Positions 33,877-41,243 of a stretch of DNA of 64,000 nt are shown piece by piece. The stretch comes from Natronoarchaeum rubrum. Lineage in GTDB: Archaea > Halobacteriota > Halobacteria > Halobacteriales > Natronoarchaeaceae. The stretch lies in the NCBI RefSeq assembly GCF_024494695.1, contig NZ_JANHDP010000002.1, positions 620,001 through 684,000 of the forward strand. Reading direction: 5' to 3'. Within the stretch, counting starts at the first letter, position 1, and each line of letters opens with the position of its first letter. Below the pieces are notes generated by a model, which saw nothing but the letters and a program-made list of their open reading frames with translations, ran no database searches and was not told the DNA's origin. A program made the translations under genes and the position numbers.

Positions 33877-34590
33877 TCAGACGAACTCGTCGAGCCCGCT
33901 CTGTGGATCGGATTCGGGCGCGTCGACCGGCTCGACGATCTCTGGCGAGTCGTTCGACGGATCGTTGACCGCCGTCGAGATCGGATACTTCTCGAAGCCG
34001 TCGCCGGAGTGTGGTTCCAGCAAGTCGGCTTTCGCCGGCGGCTCGTCGCCGAGCCAGTCGCGTTCGTCGTCGGCGTCGAAGATCACCGGCATCCGGTGGT
34101 GGAGCGGGTCCATCAGCTCGTTCGGCTCGGTCGTGAGGATCGCCGTCGACTCGACGGCGCGGTCCTCGCCCTCCCAGCGCGCCCAGACGCCGGCCATCGC
34201 GAACGGCTCGCCGTCAGCGCGCTCGACGCGGAACGGCTGGGTCCCGTCGGTGCGATCCTGCCACTCGTAGAAGCCGTCGGCGACGATCAGGCAGCGTCCC
34301 GCCGCCGAGCCGTCGGTGTCCCGCTCGAACGCGTCTCGGAACGCCGGCTTCTCGTCGATCGACTCGGTCCGGGCGTTGATCAGGCCGTTCCACTCGCCGG
34401 GGTCGTCGGCCCACCCGGGGACAAAGCCCCAGTGGAGGTGTTCGAGCGCGTCGGGCGAGTCGTCGCGAATCGTCGCGATCGGCGTCTCCGGCGCGACGTT
34501 GTACCGCGGTTCGTACTCGTCGGCCACCGCAACGTCGAACCGCTCTTCGAGCGTCGACGGCGAGGCAAACAGCGAGGTGCGGCCGCACAT
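33877..34590 (-). CDS. SRAP domain protein (YedK/HMCES)
   Basis: A 237-residue protein of the SRAP family, which protects abasic sites in single-stranded DNA by forming a thiazolidine crosslink through its N-terminal Cys. Cys2 (MCGR), Asn72 (NARTE), Glu109 (GFYEW) and His165 (HHRMP) are all present, so it should be active. ATG 34590 places Cys at residue 2 after Met removal, which is required; upstream frames would destroy this. A C-terminal acidic tail (DSPEIVEPVDAPESD) is outside the core. A copy of this tail lies 3.3 kb away. Confidence 0.95.
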   Translation of the reverse strand: MCGRTSLFASPSTLEERFDVAVADEYEPRYNVAPETPIATIRDDSPDALEHLHWGFVPGWADDPGEWNGLINARTESIDEKPAFRDAFERDTDGSAAGRCLIVADGFYEWQDRTDGTQPFRVERADGEPFAMAGVWARWEGEDRAVESTAILTTEPNELMDPLHHRMPVIFDADDERDWLGDEPPAKADLLEPHSGDGFEKYPISTAVNDPSNDSPEIVEPVDAPESDPQSGLDEFV

Positions 34591-34757
34591 ACGGCTCGCT
34601 TCGGACCGCAGGTGCCTAAGTCGTCCGAACGATCGCTTTCGACGACCGACCGTCGGCGTCGAGCGACGGTCGGCCGAGCCGCGCGACGGTCGTCGGACGC
34701 CGACGCCGGGCGAGCCGGGACGCAGATTCATATCCGTGGAGCGAGTAGTGTGTGAAC

Positions 34758-35228
34758 ATGGACCGAGACGACACCGACCGCGACTTCGTCGTTCTCGACG
34801 ACGACCCGGGAACCGAGTTCGTCATCGTCGAGGAGAAATCGGCGGACGCCGACGCCCGGCGAGACGACGAACTCGTCGCGGTGCCCGACGCCGACGCGCG
34901 ATACCCCGGACTGGTGCCCGTCGACTCGCTCACCGAGACTGGCTTCGTCATCGTCGACGAGCCGGTCGCGGAGACCGACTTCGTCATCGTTGAGGACGAG
35001 CGCGAGGGCAGCGGTGGCGAGTCGCCCGAGGGCGTCGCGCCGGACGCCGACGTCGAGATCGTTCCCACGCCGGACGCCGAACTCGTGCCGGTCGAGGGGG
35101 GCGAACTCGTGCTGGCTGCGGACGCCGAACTCGTACCGGCTCGCGACGCTGCGCCGCGCGATGATGCCGTAGTCACTACGCCGAACCCGTTCATCCCCGA
35201 CCTGTTTCGTCCGGACCGCGGGAGCTGA
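34758..35228 (+). CDS. Acidic repeat protein of unknown function
   Basis: A 156-residue, strongly acidic protein made of short repeats. Units of the form F-V-I-V-(D/E)-(D/E), as in DFVVLDDDPGTEFVIVEE, TGFVIVDEPVAETDFVIVED, precede units DAELVPV, GGELVLA, DAELVPA. Each unit would give a beta strand with an acidic turn, so a small beta-solenoid or sheet fibre is possible. No family or signal is seen. ATG 34752 or 34758 can be the start. It is divergent from SRAP. The composition (Asp, Val, Glu) argues for a real haloarchaeal protein; the opposite frame is Ser/Arg-rich and a shadow. Confidence 0.6.
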   Translation: MDRDDTDRDFVVLDDDPGTEFVIVEEKSADADARRDDELVAVPDADARYPGLVPVDSLTETGFVIVDEPVAETDFVIVEDEREGSGGESPEGVAPDADVEIVPTPDAELVPVEGGELVLAADAELVPARDAAPRDDAVVTTPNPFIPDLFRPDRGS

Positions 35229-35255
35229 TCCTCGACGACCACGCCGGAGAGGCGA

Positions 35256-36041
35256 TCACACGCAGCCGGGGAACTCCTCGCCCCGCACGTGAACGGAGTC
35301 GACCCAGTCGGGCCGGTCCGCGGCCGATTTCGTGAACCGCGACCGGGCGTTCATGTAGGACATGATGAGTGCGCGCCGCCAGTCGTCGGTGTCGTTAGGC
35401 GAGGTGTAGTGTGGCACCAGACAGTGCGTGAACAGGGCGCTGCCAGCCTCCATCGGCACCGGCTCGGCGTCCGCGGGCTCGTAGTCGCGCTCGCCGATGA
35501 CGATGTCGGTGTCGTACTCGACGGCCTCGTGACCGAGCAGCCCGTCGGTGTGGGCGCCGGGGACGACCTGCATGCAGCCGTTCTCGGGTGTAGCGTCGTC
35601 GAGCGCGATCCAGACCGTCACGTGGTCCAGCGGGCGGATCGGGTAGTAGGCGGCGTCCTGGTGGAACCCTTTCTCGCTGCCGACCTGCGGCGGCTTGAAC
35701 ATCGCCGCGCTGCGCAACAGTTTGAGATTCGGCCCGAGCAGATCCGCGGCGACCGCGGTAATTCGATCATTCTGCATCACGTCGCGGAACACGTCGTCGT
35801 TCTGGACCATCCCGAGCCCCTCGAACTTCCGGACGGCGTCAGCCTGCTCGTCGACTTCGATCTCGCCGCGCTCGACGGCGGGTTCGAGCTGCGACTGGAA
35901 CGTCTCGGGCTCGCGGTCGCCGTGCGTGTACTCGTGGAGCCGTTCGCGGACGGTCTCGACCATCTCGGCCGAGAGCGCGTCCTCGACGACGACGTAGCCG
36001 TCGGTCTGGTACTGCTCGAACTCGGCGTCGGACAGGTGCAT
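35256..36041 (-). CDS. Phytanoyl-CoA dioxygenase (PhyH) family
   Basis: A 261-residue Fe(II)/2-oxoglutarate dioxygenase. The metal triad is in FHQDAAYY (H-x-D) and in the distal FTHCLVPHYT, with the 2-oxoglutarate Arg in DWRRALIMSYM. NGCMQVVPGAHTDGLLGHE is the family hallmark. The substrate is unknown; bacterial relatives oxidise ectoine, halogenated or small-molecule metabolites, and an ectoine-hydroxylase-like role is possible but unproven. It is divergent from an Nramp-like transporter, with the intergenic palindrome between, so they may be co-regulated. ATG 36041 begins MHLSDAEFEQYQTDGYVVVE, typical. Confidence 0.9.
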   Translation of the reverse strand: MHLSDAEFEQYQTDGYVVVEDALSAEMVETVRERLHEYTHGDREPETFQSQLEPAVERGEIEVDEQADAVRKFEGLGMVQNDDVFRDVMQNDRITAVAADLLGPNLKLLRSAAMFKPPQVGSEKGFHQDAAYYPIRPLDHVTVWIALDDATPENGCMQVVPGAHTDGLLGHEAVEYDTDIVIGERDYEPADAEPVPMEAGSALFTHCLVPHYTSPNDTDDWRRALIMSYMNARSRFTKSAADRPDWVDSVHVRGEEFPGCV

Positions 36042-36095
36042 GCGCAACACTCGGTTGTATTCTATGGTAATCATTTTGGTTCTGAATGATATTTG

Positions 36096-36107
36096 GGTGG
36101 TACCACC
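36096..36107. promoter_or_regulatory. Perfect palindrome between divergent genes
   Basis: GGTGGTACCACC is a perfect 12-bp palindrome in the 108-nt gap between the PhyH gene (minus, start 36041) and the Nramp-like gene (plus, start 36150). An AT-rich patch follows (GAATAGTTTTTACC, 36113-36126), the likely Nramp promoter, and another (ATTCTATGGTAATCATTTTGG) lies on the PhyH side. A dimeric regulator binding here could control both genes. Confidence 0.55.
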
Positions 36108-36149
36108 GAGTAGAATAGTTTTTACCGCAGCGGCGGTTTCGATCGTTCG

Positions 36150-37517
36150 ATGAGTAACGCGACGAGCGACCCGGCGAACGGATTGCGAGGAAAAGTATCC
36201 CAGTTGGGACCGACGTGGATCGCGGGCGCCATCGCCGCGGGTCCAGCGTCGCTGGCGGCGGTGCTCGGGGCCGGAGCGACGTTCGGCTACACGCTGCTGT
36301 GGGTCGTCGTACTCTCGGCGCTGCTGGGCGCGACCGCGCAGTACCTCTCGATGCGGCTCGGGCTGCTGACCGAGCAGGGGATCGTCGGCGCCGTCGAGGA
36401 GCACCTCGGCGAGCTCTGGGCGTGGGTACTGGTCATCGACACGGTGCTGGCCTCGGGGCTGGCCCAGATCGTGATCATGAAGACGGTCGCGGAGGTCAGC
36501 GGGACGGTCGTCGGCTTCGACCCCAGAGTCTGGGGCGTCGTCTGGGCGCTCGTGCTCGCGGTCGGCCTCGCCGGCGGCGGCTACCGCTTCCTGGAGGTCG
36601 GCGCGAAGGCGATCGTCTCGGTCGTCGTGCTGGCCTTCGTATCCACGGCGTTCCTCGTCCCGATCGACGCGGGTGCCGCCGCGGGCGGGCTGGTGCCGAC
36701 GCTCCCGGCCGGCCTCGACGGCGCCTTGCTCGCGGCGGGCGTGCTCGGCGGCGCGGTCCACATCACGCTGATCACGATGCAGAGCTACACGATGCGCGCC
36801 CGCGGGTGGACCCGCGACGACTACGATCTCGGGCTGTTCGACGTCGGCACCTCGATGCTGGTCGCGTTCGGCGTGTTCAGCGTCGCAACGTTCCTCGTCG
36901 CCGCGAGCGTGCTCGCGCCCGAGCTCTCGCCGGGCGGCAAACTGCAGGCCGCGGCCGCGGCCGCGTCGCTCGGCCCGCTGGTCGGCAACTTCGCCGAAAC
37001 GCTGTTCATGCTCGGGCTGTGGGCAGCCGCCGTCTCGACGCTGGGCGCGAACACGGTCGTCCCGCCGTACCTGCTGGCCGACAAGCTCGGTTGGGACACC
37101 GACGTCTCCGACGGCCGGTTCCGCGCGGCGGTCGCCGCAGTGGCGCTGCTCGGCGGACTCGGCGCGTTCCTCGGCGGGAACTTCTTCTCGCTCTTGACCC
37201 AGATGCTCACATTCGGGCTGATCGGGACGCCGTTCGCGCTCGCGATCGTGCTGTACCTGCTGAACCATCCCGACGCCGTCCCGGAATCGAATCCCTTACA
37301 CGCGAACGTCGGCGGTCTGATCGTGTTTGGAATCGCGTCGGTGCTAGCCGGACAGTACGTCCGCCAGCAGCTCCGGACCGGTCTCGGCGATCCGGTTCCG
37401 ACGTTCTTCGTCACGTTCGCGATCGCGATCGGCGCGGCGACGATCGGCCTGATCGCCAAGTACGCCCGGGATGCGCGCCGACCATCACAGCCCGTCGACG
37501 CCGGCTCCGATGCCTGA
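36150..37517 (+). CDS. Nramp-superfamily transporter lacking the canonical metal motif
   Basis: A 455-residue membrane protein with eleven helices. The opening LGPTWIAGAIAAGPASLAAV and FGYTLLW clearly align with Nramp TM1, but the metal motif DPGN is replaced by AGPAS-type sequence. In TM6 the MPH motif is replaced (GGAVHITLITMQS). Loss of both suggests that the transported ion is not Mn2+ or Fe2+. Nramp-related Mg2+ or other-solute carriers show similar losses. It overlaps the next gene by 8 nt and is divergent from a PhyH dioxygenase, so its cargo could relate to that enzyme. Confidence 0.87.
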   Translation: MSNATSDPANGLRGKVSQLGPTWIAGAIAAGPASLAAVLGAGATFGYTLLWVVVLSALLGATAQYLSMRLGLLTEQGIVGAVEEHLGELWAWVLVIDTVLASGLAQIVIMKTVAEVSGTVVGFDPRVWGVVWALVLAVGLAGGGYRFLEVGAKAIVSVVVLAFVSTAFLVPIDAGAAAGGLVPTLPAGLDGALLAAGVLGGAVHITLITMQSYTMRARGWTRDDYDLGLFDVGTSMLVAFGVFSVATFLVAASVLAPELSPGGKLQAAAAAASLGPLVGNFAETLFMLGLWAAAVSTLGANTVVPPYLLADKLGWDTDVSDGRFRAAVAAVALLGGLGAFLGGNFFSLLTQMLTFGLIGTPFALAIVLYLLNHPDAVPESNPLHANVGGLIVFGIASVLAGQYVRQQLRTGLGDPVPTFFVTFAIAIGAATIGLIAKYARDARRPSQPVDAGSDA

Positions 37518-38082
37518 CGCGCCGGATCTGCCGTTCCCGCTACGGGGGACGACGCTGATCACCGGCCCCTCGAACACCGGCAAGACGCGGCTGACCGCCA
37601 GCGCACTCGACGCCTGGCTCGCCGATCGCGACGCCGACGGCGTCGTCGTGCTGGAGTTCGCCCCCGAAATCGAGCGCGACGGCGTCCTGCTCGGCGGGCG
37701 GCTCGATCGCTTCGTCGAGATTCCCGACGCCGCGTTCCACGGCGTCCTCGACGCCCACGCGCCGCGAGCCGCCGCGGACGACGAGGGCGAGGCCTACGAG
37801 TTCGCCGCGGACAACGCCGAGCGCGCGCGGTCGATCCTGCGCGCGGCGCCGGACGCTCCGGAAGCGGTGTTCGTCAACGACGCGACGATCCCGTTTCAGC
37901 ACGCCACGGGCGATCCCGATCGGCTCTCCTCGTACTGCGAGGACGCCGACGCCGCCGTGCTGAACGCCTTCGAGAGCGACGAACTCGGGGCGGACCACCC
38001 GGTCACTCGTCGCGAGCGGGACGCACTCGACCGACTGGCAGCCGGCGTCAACCGACGCATCGAGCTCGGGGACGGATCGTGA
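37510..38082 (+). CDS. P-loop NTPase-like small protein
   Basis: A 190-residue protein with Walker A GPSNTGKT at residues about 18-25 (LITGPSNTGKTRLTA), then acidic sequence with VVVLEFAPEIE and VFVNDATIPF as possible Walker B-like strands. It lacks other recognised ATPase motifs. ATG 37510 overlaps the stop of the transporter gene by 8 nt, so the two are coupled and probably function together. It might bind NTP to gate or regulate the transporter. No family is named. Confidence 0.72.
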   Translation: MPDAPDLPFPLRGTTLITGPSNTGKTRLTASALDAWLADRDADGVVVLEFAPEIERDGVLLGGRLDRFVEIPDAAFHGVLDAHAPRAAADDEGEAYEFAADNAERARSILRAAPDAPEAVFVNDATIPFQHATGDPDRLSSYCEDADAAVLNAFESDELGADHPVTRRERDALDRLAAGVNRRIELGDGS

Positions 38083-38522
38083 GCGCGGCGCGACGCCGCT
38101 CCTGAGCGCGAACTGACGTCTCGGACTGTCGTCCAAATTGCTTATGTTCTGTGGCACCGTATCTCAATACGTCCGACGAGGATTCGAGGACACACCGGAC
38201 GACCCGGAACGAGTTGCCCGATTTTCGGGCGGACCGTTCCGGGTTAGGGGCAAAACTAAACTCCCCGTAACAGGGGAACAAAGTGAACACCCCGAAGGAG
38301 GCTCGAAGCGGCCCGTCAATCGTCCGCCCGGGCGGACGATCGCGAAGGCCAAGTACCGGACGTCGCGCGAGCGACGTTCGAGAATCTGGAACGTCCAGCA
38401 CGGCCGTAGGGGCTGCGGAAAACGGCTCCCGTCCGGGTCCGAATCGGTCCCCGTCGGGGTCGCTCGACGATTTATCACGCGTACTGATGGCGCCGCCGAG
38501 AGGAATCCGACACCGCGGATCG
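38083..38522. other. Noncoding stretch with strong inverted repeats
   Basis: About 440 nt without a supported gene. Frames on both strands are Arg/Pro/Ser-rich shadows. It contains the hairpin CCCCGTAACAGGGG around 38260-38275 and a perfect 22-bp palindrome at 38319-38340. A structured noncoding RNA or a regulatory element is possible. It does not match RNase P or SRP RNA cores that I can recognise. Confidence 0.4.
38319..38340. repeat. 22-bp perfect palindrome
   Basis: The left half is ATCGTCCGCCC (38319-38329) and the right half its exact complement GGGCGGACGAT (38330-38340), with no spacer. Such a long perfect palindrome is unlikely by chance in one noncoding gap. It may be a terminator stem, a mobile-element end, or an operator. 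It lies between the P-loop gene and a convergent conserved hypothetical. Confidence 0.7.
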
Positions 38523-38813
38523 TCAGCCGATGTCGAAGTTGAGCCTGTCTTTCGCCCTGTCGACCAGCGCGTCGATCCGGTCTTGGAACTCCTCGACCGA
38601 GCGCTCGACGTAGTACACCCGATTGCGCGGAATTCTGCGGATCACGTCGTTCCCGTCGTCGTCCTCGCCGATCTTGACCTGCCAGTGGTCCTGAAAGAGG
38701 ACGATGTGCTCGTTGTCGACCTCGAACGATTCGACGTCGCCGTCGGGGCCGTCGAAGACGATCGTCGCCTGGCCCAGTTCCGGGTCGGGCATGTCGAACT
38801 GCGTCTCGGACAT
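38523..38813 (-). CDS. Conserved haloarchaeal hypothetical protein
   Basis: A 96-residue acidic protein with alternating beta strands (QATIVFDGPDG, ESFEVDNEHIVLFQDHWQVKI) followed by an amphipathic helix (VEEFQDRIDALVDRAKDRL). The arrangement suggests a small beta-sandwich plus helix. No family is recognised, but composition and codon use are typical of a translated gene. The promoter lies between it and the membrane protein gene on the other strand (38814-38939). Confidence 0.75.
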   Translation of the reverse strand: MSETQFDMPDPELGQATIVFDGPDGDVESFEVDNEHIVLFQDHWQVKIGEDDDGNDVIRRIPRNRVYYVERSVEEFQDRIDALVDRAKDRLNFDIG

Positions 38814-38939
38814 GGATCTAGACGCCACGACGGCGGCCAAAAGCGTCGGGGGCGCTCCACCGAGACGGTCAGTTCGTCTTTCGAGCCGCTGATACGAATG
38901 GTGTGTCTTAACATCGCACGCGACGAACGCTCGAACGAG

Positions 38940-39434
38940 ATGGCGATCGCGCAAAGGACGCGACACCTGGTCGACGAGAATCTGGGCGTTATCGGAGCAG
39001 CGCTCGCGTATCTGGTCGCCGGCATCCACCTCTTTCATCCCCAGTACGGCTTCTCTCGGTTCGTCGGGCTCCTCGCGACCGGGAATCTGTCGTTGCTCAG
39101 CTACGATCCCCGTCCGCTGGCGTTCGTTCTCTCGGCGTTCGCCATCCTGCTCGGGATCAAGCTCGTGCTCCTCGATTTTGGTCGCAAACCGGTCTACGCG
39201 CTCGGAATGGTGCTCGTGGGCACCTACTTTGTCGGCTACTTCGCGTGGCACCTGACGGGCCACGGCGGTTTTCTCCCCGGACGAGCGCCGCTGTACCACG
39301 GCATGCACCCCGCCGAGGCGGTCGTGTCGCACCTCGCGAACTATCCGCTGGCCGCCGCGGCGAAGTTTGCGGAGGCGGCCCTGGTCGGCGTTCTCGCGGT
39401 TCTGTATCGACGGGAGGCGCGAACCCCGCCGTAA
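38940..39434 (+). CDS. Four-helix membrane protein
   Basis: A 164-residue protein with four hydrophobic helices and a His-containing loop (HPQYGFSRFVG; LTGHGGFLPGRAPLYHGMHP). His/Met residues in the loop (YHGMH) could bind metal. The ATG at 38940 follows a TATA-like CTTAAC at about 38907 at the right leaderless spacing; ATG at 38898 is an alternative giving 14 more residues. No family is named. Confidence 0.75.
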   Translation: MAIAQRTRHLVDENLGVIGAALAYLVAGIHLFHPQYGFSRFVGLLATGNLSLLSYDPRPLAFVLSAFAILLGIKLVLLDFGRKPVYALGMVLVGTYFVGYFAWHLTGHGGFLPGRAPLYHGMHPAEAVVSHLANYPLAAAAKFAEAALVGVLAVLYRREARTPP

Positions 39435-39450
39435 TATGCGCTACCAGAAT

Positions 39451-39596
39451 CAAGGAGAGAGTCCCGGCCTTTAGGCCGGGAGTGAATCCGTCTCTCCACT
39501 TACAACCACGTCCGATGCTTACTCTGGGGTATCCTCTCTGACTTTCTTCTCGCCTTCGAGGAGGAACCCTCGCCGTTCACGGCGAGGAGGATGTCA
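39451..39596. mobile_element. IS1341/TnpB-type end remnants (two hairpins)
   Basis: Two hairpins stand close together. The first is CCCGGCC-TTTA-GGCCGGG at 39463-39480, followed by AGTGAATCC and flanked by GGAGAGA/TCTCTCC arms (39454-39460 and 39491-39497). The second is CCTCGCCG-TTCA-CGGCGAGG at 39568-39587, followed by AGGATGTCA. Hairpins of this kind with such tails are typical of the right ends of haloarchaeal IS200/IS605-IS1341 elements, where the tnpB-associated RNA scaffold ends. No tnpB gene remains, so these are decayed ends or MITE-like (PATE) copies. The second ends inside the stop codon of the neighbouring gene. Confidence 0.6.
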
Positions 39597-40151
39597 TAGG
39601 TACGTGTCCCGCATCGTCTCTTCGAGGATCCCGTCGGGATCGAGCACGATGTAGACGAGCACGAACGGCTCGCGGGGATCGAGCACCCACACAGAGAACG
39701 GCGGCTCGGCGGACTCGGCGGCGCGGGCGACCAGCGGCTCCAGGGGCTTGACGCCGTCGCGGAACTCCGAGAACAGGTCGCGCTGGCCGGCCTGCTCGGC
39801 GAACGTGTAGACGACGCCGTTGGGCTCGTTGTCGGTGCTGTAGGTGACCCGCGAGTTCATCGCCTCGCCGGCCGAGCGGGCGGCCTCGAAACACTCTTGC
39901 GCGGCCTGGAACACGGCTTCCTCGGTGCGGACGAACCGGAACCGCGTCGGCGCGGTGACCTCGACCTCGTCGATCGACGGATCGCCGTCGGTCCACCGTA
40001 GCGATGCCGACACTCGATTTCCGACCGCCAGGTCGGGCGCGTCCGCCGCCGGGACGTAGGTCGGTTCGGCCGACTCGACGTCCAGCAGGAGCCACTCCTC
40101 CTCGTCGCGCCCCGGCAGCACGCGGAACCGACCGTCCGACGACTGTTGCAT
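39594..40151 (-). CDS. Conserved haloarchaeal hypothetical protein
   Basis: A 185-residue acidic protein. The N-terminal domain (residues 1-75) is beta-rich (FRVLPGRDEEEWLLLDVESAEPTYV) and the C-terminal half alpha/beta (FRFVRTEEAVFQAAQECFEAA, then VYTFAEQAGQRDLFSEF). The final block PFSVWVLDPREPFVLVYIVLD is strand-rich. No enzymatic motif seen. Haloarchaeal relatives of similar size exist, so the gene is likely real. Its stop codon is at the boundary of the IS-derived hairpin, so the insertion may have altered the last residues. Confidence 0.78.
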   Translation of the reverse strand: MQQSSDGRFRVLPGRDEEEWLLLDVESAEPTYVPAADAPDLAVGNRVSASLRWTDGDPSIDEVEVTAPTRFRFVRTEEAVFQAAQECFEAARSAGEAMNSRVTYSTDNEPNGVVYTFAEQAGQRDLFSEFRDGVKPLEPLVARAAESAEPPFSVWVLDPREPFVLVYIVLDPDGILEETMRDTYL

Positions 40152-40270
40152 TGGGTGGAGGTAGGTCCCCCGGCGTACATGAGTGCCACGACCTGCGGAG
40201 GCGCCGACTGCGACCGTCTCGGGCTGCCCCGAGACACAGGCATATCCAGCCTGAGCGCGTAGGCGGCCCC

Positions 40271-41233
40271 ATGAGCGATGGAGCCGCGTCGCTGACCGAT
40301 TCGCCCGGAATCCACCACGTCACAGGGATCGTCGGGGACGCCCAGCGAAACGTCGACTTCTACGCCGGGACGCTCGGCCTGCGGCTCGTCAAGCGGACGG
40401 TCAACTACGAGGACGTGCTCCGGTATCACCTCTACTACGGGAACGAGCGCGGCGAGCTCGGGACCGTGCTGACGTGCTTTCCCTACCCGGACGACGACCC
40501 CGGCCGACTCGGCAAGCCCCAGATCGAGTCGGTCGGCTTCGTCGTCCCGCCGGGTTCGCTCTCCTACTGGATCGATCGCCTCGCGGAGCGCGGCGTCGAT
40601 GTCGAGGGACCCGACCGCAGGTTCGACGAGCGGTTCGTTCGCTTCGAAGATCCGGCCGGAACGCAGGTCGAACTCGTCACCGGCGAGTCGCCGGTCGAGC
40701 CCTGGACCGGCGGCGGCGTCCCGGCCGACGCGGCGATCCGCGGCGTCCACGGCGTCGCGACGCTGCCGGCGGACCCTTACGCGACCGCGAGCATCCTCGA
40801 AACGCTCGGGTTCGAGCTCGTCGAGCAGGACGGCGACCGCATCCGCTACCGAGCGAGCGGCGATCGGGCGACCGCGATCGACGTGCTCGACCGCGAGGCA
40901 GCCTACGGGCGCGAGGGGATCGGGACGATCCAGCACGTCGCAGTCCGGGCCGAGAGCGTCGACGAGCTGTACGAGTGGCACGACCTGTTCCGCGAACGCG
41001 ACTACAACGTCTCGCGGGTGCGCGACCGCCACTACTTCCACTCGCTGTACGTCCGCGAACCCGGCGGGATCCTGTTCGAGTTGGCGACCGAGACGCCCGG
41101 ACTGACGATCGACGAGGACGTCGCGACGATGGGCGAGTCGCTGGTGCTGCCCGATCGGTTCGAGCCCGACCGGGAGATGATCGAGGGGCAGCTGCCGCCG
41201 ATCGAGTTGCCCGAGCCGGAGAACTCGGACTGA
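40271..41233 (+). CDS. VOC-family ring-cleaving-type dioxygenase
   Basis: A 320-residue protein of two VOC modules. The metal ligands of the first domain (GIHHVTGIVGD) and of the second (TIQHVAVRAES, with ILFELAT at the end) are the family H...H...E set. The order of modules is as in extradiol dioxygenases of the LinE/PcpA type. RYHLYYGNERGELGTVLTCFPYP is a typical insert. The substrate is unknown; hydroquinones are substrates of the nearest characterised group. It is alone and divergent from the hypothetical gene. Confidence 0.9.
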   Translation: MSDGAASLTDSPGIHHVTGIVGDAQRNVDFYAGTLGLRLVKRTVNYEDVLRYHLYYGNERGELGTVLTCFPYPDDDPGRLGKPQIESVGFVVPPGSLSYWIDRLAERGVDVEGPDRRFDERFVRFEDPAGTQVELVTGESPVEPWTGGGVPADAAIRGVHGVATLPADPYATASILETLGFELVEQDGDRIRYRASGDRATAIDVLDREAAYGREGIGTIQHVAVRAESVDELYEWHDLFRERDYNVSRVRDRHYFHSLYVREPGGILFELATETPGLTIDEDVATMGESLVLPDRFEPDREMIEGQLPPIELPEPENSD

Positions 41234-41243
41234 CCGTCCGGAG

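Noticed and set aside
38138..38542. Overlapping short frames on both strands of the 38.1-38.5 kb region
   Set aside because: Composition is Arg/Pro/Ser-rich, frames overlap each other, and strong palindromes run through them; more consistent with noncoding DNA.
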